The notes under the pieces: generated by a model
The model's database searches: none
Seen by the model: the letters and a program-made list of their open reading frames with translations, nothing else
What the model was told of the DNA's origin: nothing
Source of the DNA: Kribbella voronezhensis
Lineage (GTDB): Bacteria; Actinomycetota; Actinomycetes; Propionibacteriales; Kribbellaceae
Length of the DNA: 64,000 nucleotides
Direction of reading: 5' to 3'
NCBI RefSeq assembly: GCF_004365175.1
Contig: NZ_SOCE01000001.1
Span: 3,169,403 to 3,233,402, forward strand
Shown here: in pieces, positions 50,332-59,020 of the stretch
How the letters are laid out: each line of letters opens with the position of its first letter
Numbering within the stretch: position 1 is the stretch's first letter
Translations under genes and position numbers: made by a program

Positions 50332-51596
50332 CGTCCTGTTCCTCCGTAGACGACAGCTTGGGTGTGCTCGTCGTCCAGGTCGAATGCGGTGTGCGCCGCG
50401 GTCACGGCGGCGTCCACCAGGTTCTCGTCCACTACCACCGAGATCCGGATCTCCGAGGTGGAGATCATCTCGATGTTCACACCGGCGTCGGCCAGGGCGG
50501 AGAAGAACTTCGCCGAGACACCGGGGTGCGAACGCATCCCGACGCCGATCACCGACACCTTGCCGATCTGGTCGTCGTACAGCAGTTGCTCGTAGCCGAC
50601 CTCGTCCTTCATCCGGGCCAGCGCGGACATCGCCCGGGCGCCGTCGGCGCGGGGCAGCGTGAAGGAGATGTCGGTCCGGTTGGTGGCGACCGCCGAGACG
50701 TTCTGCACGATCATGTCGATGTTGGTCTCGGCATTGGCGACCGTCTCGAAGATCCGGGCCGCCTCACCCGGCTTGTCGGGCACGCCGACCACGGTGATCT
50801 TGGCCTCGCCACGGTCGTGGGCCACGCCGGAGATGATCGCCTGTTCCATGTTCTGAATATCCTTCGCATCGACGACCCAGGTGCCTTCCTTCTGGGAGAA
50901 GGACGAGCGCACGTGGACGGGGACGTTGTAGCGGCGCGCGTACTCCACGCACCGCAGGTGCAGGACTTTCGCACCGCAGGCAGCCATCTCGAGCATCTCC
51001 TCGTAGGAGATCTTCGGGATCTGCTTGGCGGCCGGCACGATCCGCGGATCCGCGGTGAAGATGCCGTCCACGTCGGTGTAGATCTCGCAGTAGTCCGCCT
51101 CCAGCGCCGCCGCCAGCGCGACCGCGGTGGTGTCGGACGCGCCGCGACCCATCGTGGTGATGTCCTTGGTGTCCTGCGCGACGCCCTGGAAGCCGGCCAC
51201 GATCGCGACGTGGCCCTCGGCGAGCGCGTCCTCGATCCGGCCCGGCGTGATGTCGATGATCCGCGCGTTCCCGTGCGCCGCGGTGGTGATCACACCGGCC
51301 TGCGAGCCGGTGAACGACCGCGCTTCGTAGCCGAGGTTCGCGATCGCCATCGCCAGCAGCGCGGCGGAGATCCGCTCACCCGAGGTGAGCAGCATGTCCA
51401 GTTCGCGCGGTGGCGGCAGCGGGGAGACCTGCTTGGCCAGATCCATCAGTTCGTCGGTGGTGTCGCCCATGGCGGAGATGACCACCACCACGTCGTTCCC
51501 GGCCTTCTTCGTCGCGACGATCCGTTGGGCCACGCGCTTGATGCAATCGGCGTCAGCGACCGAAGAACCGCCGTACTTGTGCACGACGCGTCCCAC
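50328..51596 (-). CDS. lysC: aspartate kinase with ACT domains
   Basis: A 422-residue kinase for the first step of the aspartate family of amino acids. The start is GTG 51596, which follows GAGGAG by 7 bases. Motifs are [38 protein letters not shown] and [19 protein letters not shown]. Two ACT domains at the C terminus ([19 protein letters not shown] and [20 protein letters not shown]) bind Lys or Thr as feedback. Many actinomycetes make a beta subunit from an inner start; [17 protein letters not shown] near residue 250 is such a place here. Confidence 0.96.
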   Translation of the reverse strand: MGRVVHKYGGSSVADADCIKRVAQRIVATKKAGNDVVVVISAMGDTTDELMDLAKQVSPLPPPRELDMLLTSGERISAALLAMAIANLGYEARSFTGSQAGVITTAAHGNARIIDITPGRIEDALAEGHVAIVAGFQGVAQDTKDITTMGRGASDTTAVALAAALEADYCEIYTDVDGIFTADPRIVPAAKQIPKISYEEMLEMAACGAKVLHLRCVEYARRYNVPVHVRSSFSQKEGTWVVDAKDIQNMEQAIISGVAHDRGEAKITVVGVPDKPGEAARIFETVANAETNIDMIVQNVSAVATNRTDISFTLPRADGARAMSALARMKDEVGYEQLLYDDQIGKVSVIGVGMRSHPGVSAKFFSALADAGVNIEMISTSEIRISVVVDENLVDAAVTAAHTAFDLDDEHTQAVVYGGTGR

Positions 51597-51748
51597 AGAG
51601 CAGCTCCTCATAGCTTGAATCCCCAGCGGCAACACTGGTTGCGGTACGCCGTGCCGCGCTGCACAAGACGTAGTCGTTCGGGGTCATTCTAGCCGTGAAC
51701 GCGCGGTTGTCTGCGGGCTGACCAGCACCTGGTCGGTCCCGGGCAGAC

Positions 51749-51766
51749 CACTTGTTCATATAAGTG
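51749..51766. promoter_or_regulatory. AT-rich inverted repeat upstream of the ArsR-type gene
   Basis: CACTT-GTTCATAT-AAGTG ends 20 bases before ATG 51787. An overlapping inverted repeat, TTCA-N6-TGAA, lies at 51755-51768. Likely ArsR-type operator. Confidence 0.45.
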
Positions 51767-51786
51767 AAGACTGAAATAGTGAGGTC

Positions 51787-52122
51787 ATGCACGCCTTCGA
51801 CATCCTCGGCGACCCGGTCCGCCGCCGGATCCTGGAACTGCTGGCCGACTCCGAACTCCCGGCCGGCAGCATCGCGAGCACGATCGGGACCGAGTTCGGC
51901 ATCAGTCAGCCCGCCGTCTCGCAGCACTTGCGCGTACTGCGTGACAACGGTTTCGCCACCGTCACCGTCGACGGCACCCGCCGCCTGTACGCCGTCGCGC
52001 CCGGCCCGCTGCAGGAGATCGACGCGTGGCTGGACCGCTACCGCAAGTTCTGGACGAACCGCCTGGACGCCCTCGACACCGAGCTGCGCCGAGGCCGCCG
52101 GGCCGCTCCGAAGGACGCTTGA
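51787..52122 (+). CDS. ArsR-family transcriptional regulator
   Basis: A 111-residue winged-helix repressor, MHAFDILGDPVRRRILELLADSELPAGSIAS, then GISQPAVSQHLRVLRDNGFATVTVDGTRRLYAVAPGPLQEIDAWLDRYRKFW. It has no ELCVCDL metal site, so it is of the non-metal group that regulates with the adjacent DHFR-like or SRPBCC genes. An inverted repeat just upstream suggests autorepression. The DHFR-like gene follows by 99 bases on the same strand. Confidence 0.88.
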   Translation: MHAFDILGDPVRRRILELLADSELPAGSIASTIGTEFGISQPAVSQHLRVLRDNGFATVTVDGTRRLYAVAPGPLQEIDAWLDRYRKFWTNRLDALDTELRRGRRAAPKDA

Positions 52123-52221
52123 AGCCGCCCCAAGAAAGTTTTCGCGCAGAATGTCGATCTGCCGGTCGACCGGTCGACGCAGCGGTGAAGGCAACCAGCC
52201 GACACCGATGAGGAGACCACC

Positions 52222-52764
52222 ATGAGGAAGATCGTCGCCAGCCTGTTCATCTCACTGGACGGAGTGGTGGAGGCGCCGGAGACCTGGCACTTCCCGTACT
52301 TCAACGACGAGATGGGCGCTGTCGTCGGCTCGCTGTCCGAGACCGCGGACGCCATGCTGCTGGGTCGCAAGACCTATCAGATGTTCGCGGGCTACTGGCC
52401 GAACGTCGGCCCGGACGAAGAGATGGCCGCACAGATGAACGAGACGCCGAAACTGGTCGTCTCGACCACGCTGGACAAGGTCGACGAGTGGCAGAACTCG
52501 ACGCTGCTGCAGGGCGACCCGTTCGAAGCCCTGACCGCACTGAAGAACGAACCGGGCAAGAACCTGAACGTGGTCGGCAGCATCACGCTGGTGCGTTCAC
52601 TGCTCCGTGCGAAGGTGCTGGACGAGCTGCAGCTGCTCGTCCACCCGATCGCCGTCGGACACGGCCAGCGGCTGTTCGACGAGGGCGAGACCCAGCCACT
52701 CGAGCTGGTCTCGAGCACCACGTTCAGCACCGGCGTACTGCACACCGTCTACCGCCCGGCCTGA
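52222..52764 (+). CDS. dihydrofolate-reductase-family (RibD C-terminal) protein
   Basis: A 180-residue protein with MRKIVASLFISLDGVVEAPETW, MLLGRKTYQMFAGYW, LVVSTTLDK, NVVGSITLVRSLL and LQLLVHPIAVGHGQRLFD, the pattern of the RibD-C/DHFR-like family of small reductases. The role is unknown in most bacteria. GAGGAG precedes the ATG. With the ArsR-type gene it forms a common regulator-reductase pair. Confidence 0.88.
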   Translation: MRKIVASLFISLDGVVEAPETWHFPYFNDEMGAVVGSLSETADAMLLGRKTYQMFAGYWPNVGPDEEMAAQMNETPKLVVSTTLDKVDEWQNSTLLQGDPFEALTALKNEPGKNLNVVGSITLVRSLLRAKVLDELQLLVHPIAVGHGQRLFDEGETQPLELVSSTTFSTGVLHTVYRPA

Positions 52765-52768
52765 CCAC

Positions 52769-53986
52769 TCAGGTCGCGACCGCTGCCGCCGCCTCGGGGA
52801 CCGATTCCTCCGAGGCGGGGCGGTTGGGCGGGATGCGGATCAGGGTGATGGCGGCCAGGAAGGTCAGGACGCCGGCGAGCACCCAGACATACTCGACGCC
52901 GAGCGACTCGACGACCTGCCCGGCGACCGAGGATCCGATCGCGCCGCCGACCATCCCGGCACTCACCATCCAGCCGAAGACCTCCGTACGCACCGAATCC
53001 GGCGTGAGCGCGCCGAGCCGCTCGTACAGAGCACCGACGGTCGGCGCCAGCACGCAACCAGCAAGCAGCAGGCCGATGCCGAGAGTCACAGAGGAACGGG
53101 TGGCGAAGACGCACGACAGCATGCCTAGCGACACGAGCAGTGCCCGCCGCCAGACGTACGAGTCGCGCTTGCCCGGCAGGGCACCCATCACGAGTCCGCC
53201 GAGCAGGCTGCCGATCGCCCAGACGGTCTCCAGGACACCGGCGATCAACCGGTTGCCATGGTCGTCGGCGAACGCCACGATCCCCAGCGAGACCGACGCG
53301 AACGAGGTGACCGACAGCCCGAACGCGAGGATCAGTGGCAGGCGGTGCCGATGCCACAGCAGCTGCGGAGCTGTCAGCCGCGCACCTGTCGACTCGTCAT
53401 GGGCCAGCGCCGGCGGCTGACGCAGTCCGAACCACCAGATCGACCCCGCCGCCAACAGAGCAGCAGCCAGTACTCCGGCGCGCGGGCTGAAGAAGCTGAC
53501 CGTCACCGCGCCCAGCATCGGCCCGACAGAGAAGAGCACCTCCTGCGCAGTCGCATCCAGCGCGTACACCGTGCGCAGCTGCGACCCTTTGACGAGTCGT
53601 GGCCATGCAGCTCGGCAAGTAGCCGTCACGGGCGACACAACGACCCCTGCGATTCCGGAGACCACCGGCATCAGCTTGTACCAGTCGGAGGGCAGCAGTG
53701 CGAGCACAGCCATCGCCACGCCCCAGGCGACCCCGGTGCCGATGACAACCCACCGGCCGCCTCGCCGGTCGGCCAGCCTCGACCAGATCGGCCCGCCGAC
53801 CGCCATACCGATCGAGTAGGAACCCGCGACGACGCCCGCCCAGCCGAAGTTGCCGGCGGCGTCCTTGGCCAGGAAGGAGACCGGGATCAGCGCCGCCATC
53901 ACGGGGAGCCTCGCCAGCAGCGCCGCGCCCATCAAGGTCACGACAGGCCGGTTCCTCCACAGCAGGCGGTACATCGACAGGTCCAT
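52769..53986 (-). CDS. major facilitator superfamily transporter
   Basis: A 405-residue transporter with about 12 hydrophobic segments. It has MFS loop patterns SRLADRRGGRWVVIGTGVAW after segment 2 and LGGLVMGALPGKRDSYVWRR in the second half. The substrate is unknown; sugar or drug efflux is common. Start ATG 53986 is an approximation (53995 and 53974 also in frame). It converges on the DHFR-like gene and is divergent from dinB. Confidence 0.85.
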   Translation of the reverse strand: MDLSMYRLLWRNRPVVTLMGAALLARLPVMAALIPVSFLAKDAAGNFGWAGVVAGSYSIGMAVGGPIWSRLADRRGGRWVVIGTGVAWGVAMAVLALLPSDWYKLMPVVSGIAGVVVSPVTATCRAAWPRLVKGSQLRTVYALDATAQEVLFSVGPMLGAVTVSFFSPRAGVLAAALLAAGSIWWFGLRQPPALAHDESTGARLTAPQLLWHRHRLPLILAFGLSVTSFASVSLGIVAFADDHGNRLIAGVLETVWAIGSLLGGLVMGALPGKRDSYVWRRALLVSLGMLSCVFATRSSVTLGIGLLLAGCVLAPTVGALYERLGALTPDSVRTEVFGWMVSAGMVGGAIGSSVAGQVVESLGVEYVWVLAGVLTFLAAITLIRIPPNRPASEESVPEAAAAVAT

Positions 53987-54080
53987 AGCTCGCATTCTGT
54001 CCTGTCACACGGACAGTGCGCCTCAGCATTTCTCCCTAGTCGCGGCACTGGTGATCACTAGTGAGACGACTGTGATTATG

Positions 54081-54094
54081 CGAACATATGTTCG
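54081..54094. promoter_or_regulatory. LexA SOS box over the dinB start codon
   Basis: CGAACATATGTTCG, a perfect palindrome of the actinomycete SOS type, includes ATG 54088. GATTAT (54074-54079) is a -10 eight bases before the ATG, so the box sits at the transcript start. Confidence 0.85.
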
Positions 54095-55290
54095 TGTCGT
54101 CGGGCCTGGAGGCGGATATCCTGCATGCCGACCTGGACGCGTTCTACGCGTCGGTCGAGCAGCGCGACGACCCGCGCCTGCGCGGCCGGCCCGTGATCGT
54201 CGGCGCCGGGGTCGTGCTCGCCTGCAGCTACGAGGCGAAGGCCTACGGCGTCCGTACGGCGATGAACGGCGGCCAGGCGCTCCGCCGATGCCCCGGCGCC
54301 ATCGTGGTCCCGCCGCGCATGTCGGCGTACTCCGAGGCCAGCAAGGCTGTCTTCAAGGTGTTCGAGGACACCACGCCATTGGTGGAGGGGCTGTCGATCG
54401 ACGAGGCGTTCCTCGATGTCGGCGGGCTGCGCAAGATCTCCGGCGCCCCGATCGACATCGCGCGGCGGCTGCGCGCCGAAGTACTGGCTCGCGTCGGCCT
54501 GCCGATCACGGTCGGCGTGGCCCGGACGAAGTTCCTCGCGAAGGTGGCCAGTGGCGTCGCGAAGCCGGACGGGTTGCTGGTGGTGCCGCCGGACGAGGAA
54601 CTGGAGTTCCTGCATCCGTTGGCGGTCGAGCGGCTGTGGGGCGTCGGCGAGGTGACCGCGGAGAAGTTGCGCAACCGAGGGCTGCGGACGGTCGGCGACG
54701 TGGCGATCCTGCCCGAGGCGGCGTTGATCGCGATGCTCGGCCGGGCCTCCGGGCGGCACCTGCACGCACTGGCACACAACCGGGATCCGCGCCCGATCGA
54801 AGTCGGCCGCCGACGGCGCTCGATCGGCTCCCAACGCGCGCTCGGGCGATCGCCCAAGTCCGCGGAGACGCTGGACGCCGTGCTGGCCGGGCTGGTGGAT
54901 CGGGTCACCCGGCGGATGCGGTCGGCCGAGCGGGCCGGGCGGACGGTCACCCTGCGGTTGCGGTTCGACGACTTCAGCCGGGCGACCCGGTCGCATACGT
55001 TGCCGCAGGCAACTGGTCAGACGCGGGCGATCCTGGTCACCGCGCGCTCGCTGATGGCGGCGGCCCGGCCGATGATCGAGAAACAAGGCATCACGATGGT
55101 CGGCATCTCGGTCGGCAACCTGGAGAACGAGAAGACCGTGCAACTCGCACTGCCTTTTGACAAGGCCGCCAACGACGAACTGGACTCGGCCCTGGACGGC
55201 GTACGGGACAAGTTCGGCTCCAATGCCATCACTCGGGGCACCCTGTTGGGGCGTGATCAAGGGCTCGCCGTACCGATGCTTCCGGACTGA
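54088..55290 (+). CDS. dinB: DNA polymerase IV
   Basis: A 400-residue Y-family polymerase for error-prone bypass of damage. Catalytic residues lie in ILHADLDAFYASVEQRDDP and LSIDEAFLDVGGL near residues 100-110. The HhH region ITVGVARTKFLAKVASGVAKPDGL and the little-finger part (RFDDFSRATRSHTLPQAT) follow. A beta-clamp binding motif (VQLALPFD) is near the end. The start codon is inside a perfect LexA box, so it should be induced by DNA damage. It needs no leader. Confidence 0.95.
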   Translation: MFVSSGLEADILHADLDAFYASVEQRDDPRLRGRPVIVGAGVVLACSYEAKAYGVRTAMNGGQALRRCPGAIVVPPRMSAYSEASKAVFKVFEDTTPLVEGLSIDEAFLDVGGLRKISGAPIDIARRLRAEVLARVGLPITVGVARTKFLAKVASGVAKPDGLLVVPPDEELEFLHPLAVERLWGVGEVTAEKLRNRGLRTVGDVAILPEAALIAMLGRASGRHLHALAHNRDPRPIEVGRRRRSIGSQRALGRSPKSAETLDAVLAGLVDRVTRRMRSAERAGRTVTLRLRFDDFSRATRSHTLPQATGQTRAILVTARSLMAAARPMIEKQGITMVGISVGNLENEKTVQLALPFDKAANDELDSALDGVRDKFGSNAITRGTLLGRDQGLAVPMLPD

Positions 55291-55320
55291 GTTTCCCTTT
55301 GTTTTCAAGGGGTTCTGGAC

Positions 55321-55326
55321 TAGAGT
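55321..55326 (+). promoter_or_regulatory. -10 box TAGAGT of the adenosine deaminase gene, leaderless
   Basis: TAGAGT ends 6 bases before GTG 55333. Confidence 0.6.
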
Positions 55327-55332
55327 GACTCA

Positions 55333-56343
55333 GTGGAGAGCCGAGATCTGCGACTGCTGCCGAAGGCCGAGCTTCATCTGCATCTGCTGGGGGCACTGCG
55401 AGCGACGACGATGGCGGAGCTGGCCGCCGCTGAAGGGATTTCGGTGCGGGATCCGCGGCTCTTTGCGGACTTCGACGAGTTCCAGCAGTGCTTCCAGGAC
55501 GCCTTCCGGCTGACCGCGGCGCGCCCGGAGAACCTCCGCCGGATGGTCCGCGAGGTGATCGCGGACGCCGCGGCCGACGGCGTGGTCTGGGTCCAGCCGC
55601 ACTTCGACCCGTTCTTCTACACACCGCTCGGCAGCCCGGACCAGGTGATGGAGATGGTGCTGGACGAGGCCGCCTCGGCCAGCCGCGAGTACGGCGTGGG
55701 CTTCGGGCTGACCATGGCAACCTCGCGGCACGCCGAGCCTGAGGTCGCCGAAGAGCGTGCGCGGTTCGCAGCACGCTATGCGGGCCGTGGTGTTCACGCG
55801 CTGGGGTTGACCGGCAACGACACCGTCGCACCGGCCGCTGTCTTCGCGAACGCCTTCAAGATCGCGCGCGACGCCGGGCTGACGGCTGCGCCGCACGCGG
55901 GTGAGCTGGCCGGGCCGGAAAGCGTGCGGGCCGTCGTCGAGGAGCTGGGCGCCACCCGGGTCGCGCACGGCATCCGAGCCGCCGAAGACCCCGCAGTACT
56001 GGCGTTTCTGGTGGAGCGGGAGGCCACGCTCGACGTGTGTCTGACCTCGAATGTCCTCCTCGGCGTGACTGCGTCGATCGAGTCGCATCCGCTGCCGACT
56101 CTGTTGGCGGCCGGTGTGCGTTGCTCACTCGGCGCCGACGATCCACTGATGTTCGACAAGGGCCTGTACGACGAGTACTCGCTGGCCCGGACCGAGCTCG
56201 GGCTGTCCGACGAGCAGCTGGCCGCAATCGCGCGGACCTCGCTGGAGACCAGCGACGCTCCTGCCGACCTGGTGGCGACCGGGCTGGCCGGCATCACTGA
56301 CTGGCTGCGGGCGGATGACCAGCTGGTTCAGGAGCGCGGGTAG
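55333..56343 (+). CDS. adenosine deaminase-like protein
   Basis: A 336-residue TIM-barrel deaminase that turns adenosine or a related purine into inosine-type product. Zn ligands are HLHLLGAL near residues 15-22, HAGELAGPESV, and GADDPLMF, with catalytic Glu in HAGE. The usual HLHLDGSL is HLHLLGAL here, and TDDP is ADDP, so the substrate may differ. GTG 55333 has TAGAGT 6 bases upstream. Its 3' end overlaps the convergent gene by 16 bases. Confidence 0.85.
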   Translation: MESRDLRLLPKAELHLHLLGALRATTMAELAAAEGISVRDPRLFADFDEFQQCFQDAFRLTAARPENLRRMVREVIADAAADGVVWVQPHFDPFFYTPLGSPDQVMEMVLDEAASASREYGVGFGLTMATSRHAEPEVAEERARFAARYAGRGVHALGLTGNDTVAPAAVFANAFKIARDAGLTAAPHAGELAGPESVRAVVEELGATRVAHGIRAAEDPAVLAFLVEREATLDVCLTSNVLLGVTASIESHPLPTLLAAGVRCSLGADDPLMFDKGLYDEYSLARTELGLSDEQLAAIARTSLETSDAPADLVATGLAGITDWLRADDQLVQERG

Positions 56344-56984
56344 CCGATCTCGGCGATCTCTTCGGTGAGGTCGGCGAGGCGTCGTTCGGGGTTGAGCGAG
56401 GTCACGACGTACTCGCTCAACGGCATCAGCGCGTAGACGTACCGGACTGCTTCGAGATCGAGCGCGCGCTCGTAGTAGTCCTCCGCGAACGTGAGGTAGG
56501 CCTCCGGGCGCGAGTCCATCACGAGGTCGAAGAGATCCTCCGCCCCGTCGTCGCTGACGTTCTTCACCGGCCCACAGGACCACTCGGCGTCGTCGGTCCG
56601 GCGCCAGAAGCACGTCGTCACCAGCCGCCGCCCGTCCTCGTCGGCGAACGCCGGTTCGTCCATCGCCTGGTGGAACTCCGCCGGCAAGCCGTCGAACATG
56701 CCCGGCCAGGTATGCCCGAACTCGTTCCGGTAGGGCGACATCGACGACTCGTGCTCGAACCCGCGCGCGTAAACACCGTCGGGCGAGAAGACGATCGAGT
56801 ACGCGTCGCCGGACCCGTTGTTCATCAGGGCCGCCTCTTCCGTCTCCGACCAGCGCGCGTCGAACACGTAGTACCGGCTCTGGGGATCCTCACACAACAC
56901 CAGATCCAGCACCGCCAACGCCCGGCTGACCCGCCGGACGGTGGCGATGTCCGGCAACTGCCGGATCAGGTCGTGAACAGACAC
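56328..56984 (-). CDS. uncharacterised conserved protein
   Basis: A 218-residue acidic protein that I cannot place in a family. It begins MSVHDLIRQLPDIATVRRVSRALAVLDLVL, has YYVFDARWSETEEAALMNNGSGDAYSIVFSPDGVYARGFEHES and ends LADLTEEIAEIGYPRS. It lacks signals and membrane segments, and the WGHTWPGMF stretch suggests an immunity-type or regulatory fold. It lies 10 bases after the DUF5063-like gene on the same strand and probably shares its transcript with recR. Confidence 0.6.
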   Translation of the reverse strand: MSVHDLIRQLPDIATVRRVSRALAVLDLVLCEDPQSRYYVFDARWSETEEAALMNNGSGDAYSIVFSPDGVYARGFEHESSMSPYRNEFGHTWPGMFDGLPAEFHQAMDEPAFADEDGRRLVTTCFWRRTDDAEWSCGPVKNVSDDGAEDLFDLVMDSRPEAYLTFAEDYYERALDLEAVRYVYALMPLSEYVVTSLNPERRLADLTEEIAEIGYPRS

Positions 56985-56994
56985 AGCCCGCTGC

Positions 56995-57639
56995 TCAGCG
57001 GCGCTGAACGACTTCTTCGGCTACCTCGACCAACTCGCGGTCCGTGGCCTCGGTCTCGGCGTCGTGGGCCGGCTCGAGGCGATCGTGCGCGATCAGGGAC
57101 TGGATGGCCCGCAGTACCGCGCTGGCCGCGGCGCCCCAGGTCGACACGTACGAGAACTGCCACCACCACAGCGCCTCGACGACCCGGCCGGCTTCGTAGT
57201 GCGCGAGGCCGTGCACGAGGTCCGTGGCGATCGCGGTCAGATCGTCGGAGAGCCGGTTAATGGTGATCTCGGGCGGTGCGGCGTACGGGTCGAAGACCTC
57301 GGCGTACTCGTCGAGACCCTCGAACAAGATCGCCAGCCGGTCGCGCATCGCGTCCAGATCCGGGTCCGGACCGGCGTCGCTCTCGAACCGCTCCTCGGGT
57401 ACGAAGTCCTCGAACGCCCCCAGCCGGCCGCCGGCGAGCAGCAACTGGCTCACCTCGAGCAGCAGGTACGGCAGCGAGGCGAGGCCCTCGTCGACGCCGT
57501 CCTCGTCCGGCTGCGCCGCGATGTCGCGCACCGAGATCAGGAAGCTCTGCACCTGATCGGCGATCTGTTCGGCGAACTCGGTCAGGTCCTCCGAGTCGGT
57601 GGCCAGAGCAATCTCAGCAATATCGGTTGATTCAGTCAT
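56995..57639 (-). CDS. DUF5063-type protein downstream of recR
   Basis: A 214-residue acidic protein with [42 protein letters not shown] and [30 protein letters not shown]. This matches the DUF5063 type that follows recR in many actinomycetes. ATG 57639 overlaps the recR stop by 8 bases, so translation is coupled. The link to recR suggests a DNA-repair partner, which is inference. Confidence 0.75.
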   Translation of the reverse strand: MTESTDIAEIALATDSEDLTEFAEQIADQVQSFLISVRDIAAQPDEDGVDEGLASLPYLLLEVSQLLLAGGRLGAFEDFVPEERFESDAGPDPDLDAMRDRLAILFEGLDEYAEVFDPYAAPPEITINRLSDDLTAIATDLVHGLAHYEAGRVVEALWWWQFSYVSTWGAAASAVLRAIQSLIAHDRLEPAHDAETEATDRELVEVAEEVVQRR

Positions 57640-58231
57640 CGATCGATCGTCGCCCTTCAAACGCCCGTCCGAGTGTGACCTCGTCGGCGTACTCGAGGTC
57701 ACCGCCTACTGGAAGTCCACTAGCCAAACGGGTGACGCGCAACCCCATGGGCCGGAGCAACCGGCTCAGGTAGGTCGCTGTCGCCTCACCCTCCAAGTTC
57801 GGATCCGTGGCCAGGATGATCTCGGTCACCTCACCGCTGGCGAGCCGCTGCATCAGTTCCCTGATCCGCAACTCGTCCGGTCCGATCCCCTCGATCGGCG
57901 AGATCGCACCGCCGAGGACGTGATAGCGGCCGCGGAACTCGCGGGTCCGCTCGATCGCCACGACGTCCTTGGCCTCCTCGACCACGCAGATCAGCGCGAG
58001 GTCGCGACGCGGGTCGCGGCAGATCCGGCACAGCGTCTCCTCCGAGACGTTGCCGCAGATCTCACAGAACTTGACCTTCTCCTTCACCTGCACCAGCACG
58101 TGCGCGAGCCGGCGTACGTCGGTCTCGTCGGCGGCCAGCAGGTGGAACGCGATCCGCTGCGCGGACTTCGGGCCGACGCCGGGGAGCCGGCCGAGCTCGT
58201 CGATCAGGTCCTGGACGGCTCCTTCGTACAC
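57632..58231 (-). CDS. recR: recombination mediator RecR
   Basis: A 199-residue protein, the normal length, that loads RecA with RecF and RecO at gaps. An N-terminal HhH ([24 protein letters not shown]) precedes a zinc finger ([16 protein letters not shown]) and a Toprim domain ([16 protein letters not shown] and [17 protein letters not shown]). GTG 58231 begins [14 protein letters not shown], one base after the ebfC stop. The order dnaX, ebfC, recR is conserved in actinomycetes. Confidence 0.95.
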   Translation of the reverse strand: MYEGAVQDLIDELGRLPGVGPKSAQRIAFHLLAADETDVRRLAHVLVQVKEKVKFCEICGNVSEETLCRICRDPRRDLALICVVEEAKDVVAIERTREFRGRYHVLGGAISPIEGIGPDELRIRELMQRLASGEVTEIILATDPNLEGEATATYLSRLLRPMGLRVTRLASGLPVGGDLEYADEVTLGRAFEGRRSIDD

Positions 58232-58232
58232 G

Positions 58233-58691
58233 TCAGCCCGGGTTCTGACCGGGCTCGCCCGGACGGGTGAACCCGAGCGGACCGCCGGTGCCGCTGGTGC
58301 CGCCCTGCGACGGACCGTCGTCGAGACCCGGCAGGCCACCGCCGAGACCGGGCAGGCCACCGCCGCCGAGACCGCCGGCCAGCGGGCCCATCGCCCGGGC
58401 CGCGACCTCCTTGGCGTTCTCCGAGGCGTCCCGGACCGCGGCGACGATCAGGTCGGCCAGCGTCTCGGTGTCGTCCTTGTCGACCGCCTGGGGGTTGATC
58501 GTCAGGCTGAGCAGCTCACCGGTGCCGGACACCAGCGCGGTCACCAGGCCGCCACCGGCGGTGCCCTCGACCTCCTGGTTCTCCAGGTTGGCCTGAGCTT
58601 CCATCAGCTGGCTCTGCATCGCCTGCGCCTGGGCGAGCAACTCGGACATGTCGAAGCCCCCGCCGCCCTGCGCCCCGCCACCGTCGAACAC
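58233..58691 (-). CDS. ebfC: YbaB/EbfC nucleoid-associated protein
   Basis: A 152-residue DNA-binding protein. The core [72 protein letters not shown] is the YbaB domain, a dimer that shapes DNA. The C terminus is Gly/Pro-rich ([20 protein letters not shown]), a usual actinomycete tail. GTG 58691 is chosen for GGGAG 7 bases upstream; ATG 58649 is an alternative. The DnaA-box-like cluster lies about 100-210 bases upstream. Confidence 0.88.
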   Translation of the reverse strand: MFDGGGAQGGGGFDMSELLAQAQAMQSQLMEAQANLENQEVEGTAGGGLVTALVSGTGELLSLTINPQAVDKDDTETLADLIVAAVRDASENAKEVAARAMGPLAGGLGGGGLPGLGGGLPGLDDGPSQGGTSGTGGPLGFTRPGEPGQNPG

Positions 58692-58792
58692 CGCGATCTC
58701 CCTGCTTTCGGTTGACCCGAGCCTATCCGGTCCCGCGGACAACCCCGGCGCGAGCCATCGTACCCGCGGAAACCGATGAGTCTCCCAAGCCT

Positions 58793-58903
58793 TCTCCACA
58801 GGTTGTGGACACCTTTATCCACAACCTGTGCACAACCCCATCTCCCTCAGCGGCCGCCCCTACCCCCACAAGCCCACAGCCCATCCCCACCCCCTGTGGA
58901 CGA
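58793..58903. promoter_or_regulatory. cluster of five DnaA-box-like 9-mers with a 13-bp-arm palindrome
   Basis: TTCTCCACA 58793, TGTGGACAC 58805 (reverse), TTATCCACA 58816 (perfect), TGTGCACAA 58828 (reverse) and TGTGGACGA 58895 (reverse). The non-perfect ones match TTGTCCACA at 7-8 of 9 bases. CACAGGTTGTGGA (58798-58810) and TCCACAACCTGTG (58819-58831) form a perfect palindrome. No gene lies in 58692-59020. Confidence 0.6.
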
Positions 58904-58920
58904 CGACCTTCTCCGACCGG

Positions 58921-58997
58921 CCAGCTCCCCGCGACCTGTCCCCGGGCTTCCCCGACCCCCGCCAGCTCCCCGCGTCCCCTCCCCGGCTTCCCCGACC
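58921..58997. repeat. direct repeat downstream of dnaX
   Basis: CCAGCTCCCCGCG...GGCTTCCCCGACC occurs at 58921-58957 and 58962-58997, 41 bases apart, in a C-rich stretch with no gene. Confidence 0.55.
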
Positions 58998-59020
58998 AGC
59001 CCTACGTGATGGAGCTTGGG

